From assembly GCA_946533615.1 (NCBI GenBank), contig CAMNBY010000286.1, positions 1 to 5,598 on the forward strand: a stretch of DNA of 5,598 bases, read 5' to 3'. Both the position numbers and the translations under genes were made by a program. Source of the DNA: an uncultured Clostridia bacterium (GTDB lineage Bacteria; Bacillota; Clostridia; Oscillospirales; Ruminococcaceae). Shown here piece by piece: positions 4,800 to 5,598 of this stretch. The notes under the pieces were generated by a model. It was not told the origin of the DNA and did not search any database. It saw nothing but the letters and a program-made list of their open reading frames with translations. Position 1 is the stretch's first letter. Every line of letters starts with the position of its first letter.

Positions 4800-5540
4800 A
4801 TGAAAATAAAATACTATGAGCTGTCAGAGATCTACGAGATACCGTTGAAGCACTTTCTCCCGGAGGGTGCTGTGACAGGCTTTATAACCGCTGTCCACGG
4901 CTTCGGCGGCGACAAGGAAAGCTCGGCCATAGAGGCGCTGGCGGAGAGAATGACCGCAAGAGGCTTTGCGGTGACAGCCTTTGATCTTCCCGCCCACGGG
5001 ACGAGCAAGGCCGACGGTTATTTCTGCACCGCGAACTGCTGCCTTGACCTGACGGCAGTATTTGAACACGCCTGCCGTCTTTATCCCGAGGCGGAGAGGA
5101 AAGCGATATTTGCCACGAGCTTCGGCGGGTATGTAGCGCTGAACTCGATGGACGCTCTGCCTGCCGATGTAAGGCTCGTTCTGCGTGCTCCCGCCGTGGA
5201 CATGAGGGCGACCTTTGAGCGCCTGCTGCCCGTAACGCTTGACGAGTACAAGCGCGCAGGCTTTGTGGAAATGGGCTTTGAGCGGAGGTTCAACGTGCCC
5301 TACACGTTCTATTCCGAGCTGTGCGAAAAGGACATCTCACGCACGGATATGCAGCGGGAAATGCTTATCATTCACGGGAGCAAGGACGACATTGTCCTGC
5401 CCGAGCATACGGCCCGCTTCTGTGAGGCGAACCCGAAGGCTCGGCTCGAGATCATCGAGGGCGCGGGCCACAGGTTCAAGGGCAAGGGAGAGCTTGAAAG
5501 AGTTGTGGAGCTGGCGGAAGAATACATGACCGCCCAATGA
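4800..5540 (+). CDS. Alpha/beta hydrolase (serine hydrolase of S33/S9-like type)
   Basis: A 246-aa cytoplasmic protein with no signal peptide, near the usual size for a single-domain alpha/beta hydrolase. Expected elements appear in order: the oxyanion-loop motif HGFGG (33-37), the strand and turn AFDLPAHGTS (60-69), the nucleophile elbow ATSFGG (105-110) with Ser107, an acid in HGSKDDIVLP (probably Asp196), and the catalytic His224 in EGAGHRF. Residues about 133-183 would form the lid over the active site. The elbow begins with Ala rather than the usual Gly of GxSxG, a known kind of variation because a small residue is enough there. It is probably an esterase, lipase-like or acyl-aminopeptidase-like enzyme; the substrate cannot be told. 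It has its own promoter-like element and terminator and stands apart from the exporter operon. The ATG at 4800 is chosen from the ribosome site. Confidence 0.88.
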   Translation: MKIKYYELSEIYEIPLKHFLPEGAVTGFITAVHGFGGDKESSAIEALAERMTARGFAVTAFDLPAHGTSKADGYFCTANCCLDLTAVFEHACRLYPEAERKAIFATSFGGYVALNSMDALPADVRLVLRAPAVDMRATFERLLPVTLDEYKRAGFVEMGFERRFNVPYTFYSELCEKDISRTDMQREMLIIHGSKDDIVLPEHTARFCEANPKARLEIIEGAGHRFKGKGELERVVELAEEYMTAQ

Positions 5541-5549
5541 TATTTAAGC

Positions 5550-5581
5550 GGATGCGCAGTTTTCTGTGCATCCTTTGTTTT
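5550..5581 (+). terminator. Intrinsic terminator of the hydrolase gene
   Basis: GGATGCGCAG (5550-5559) pairs with CTGTGCATCC (5564-5573) at ten of ten positions, including one G-U pair, around a TTTT loop, and TTTGTTTT follows. It starts 9 bases after the hydrolase stop. Confidence 0.9.
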
Positions 5582-5598
5582 ATAATGATATACAGAAG

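Noticed and set aside
5581..5586. TATAAT as a -10 for a gene beyond the right edge
   Set aside because: There is no -35 at suitable spacing and it merges with the T-run of the terminator; it cannot be judged without more sequence.
1..5598. CRISPR array, tRNA, rRNA, transposase or phage genes
   Set aside because: I found no regularly spaced repeats, no structural RNA signatures and no recombinase-like protein in any frame.

Overview
The window looks like chromosomal sequence from a low-to-mid-GC Firmicute, probably a gut Ruminococcus/Oscillospiraceae-type clostridium. The grounds are strong AAGGAGG-type ribosome sites, SigA-type promoters, hairpin-plus-T-run terminators, frequent ATA (Ile) and AGG (Arg) codons, and an ECF sigma/membrane anti-sigma pair beside a MacB/LolD-type ABC exporter. 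The genus is inference from style; there is no rRNA or other marker in the window.

Layout. Positions 3-65 (+) hold what may be the tail of a gene entering from the left. Positions 62-1443 (-) are a two-gene operon: an ECF sigma factor (GTG start at 1443) and a single-pass membrane protein that fits an anti-sigma factor, coupled by a TGATG stop/start overlap. A 302-bp divergent control region (1444-1745) carries a SigA-like promoter for each direction, an 8-bp inverted repeat, and a strong hairpin at the very start of the rightward transcript. Positions 1746-4693 (+) encode an ABC ATPase (232 aa) and an FtsX-family permease (744 aa, eight predicted membrane segments, two large outside domains), ending in a good intrinsic terminator. 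Positions 4800-5540 (+) encode a 246-aa alpha/beta hydrolase with its own extended -10 promoter, ribosome site and terminator.

How the parts may work together. An envelope-sensing sigma/anti-sigma pair diverging from an exporter suggests a stress or antimicrobial-peptide response unit. However, both promoters between them look like housekeeping SigA promoters, so direct control of the exporter by this sigma factor is not shown. The hydrolase is separated by a terminator and is probably an independent gene.

The least ordinary signal is a 17-bp element (16/17 identical) found in opposite orientations at 72-88 and 1654-1670. It brackets the sigma/anti-sigma operon. One copy supplies the last codons and stop of the anti-sigma gene; the other forms the 5'-end hairpin of the exporter mRNA. 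I see no clear evidence of a wholly new system; this repeat arrangement is the best lead.
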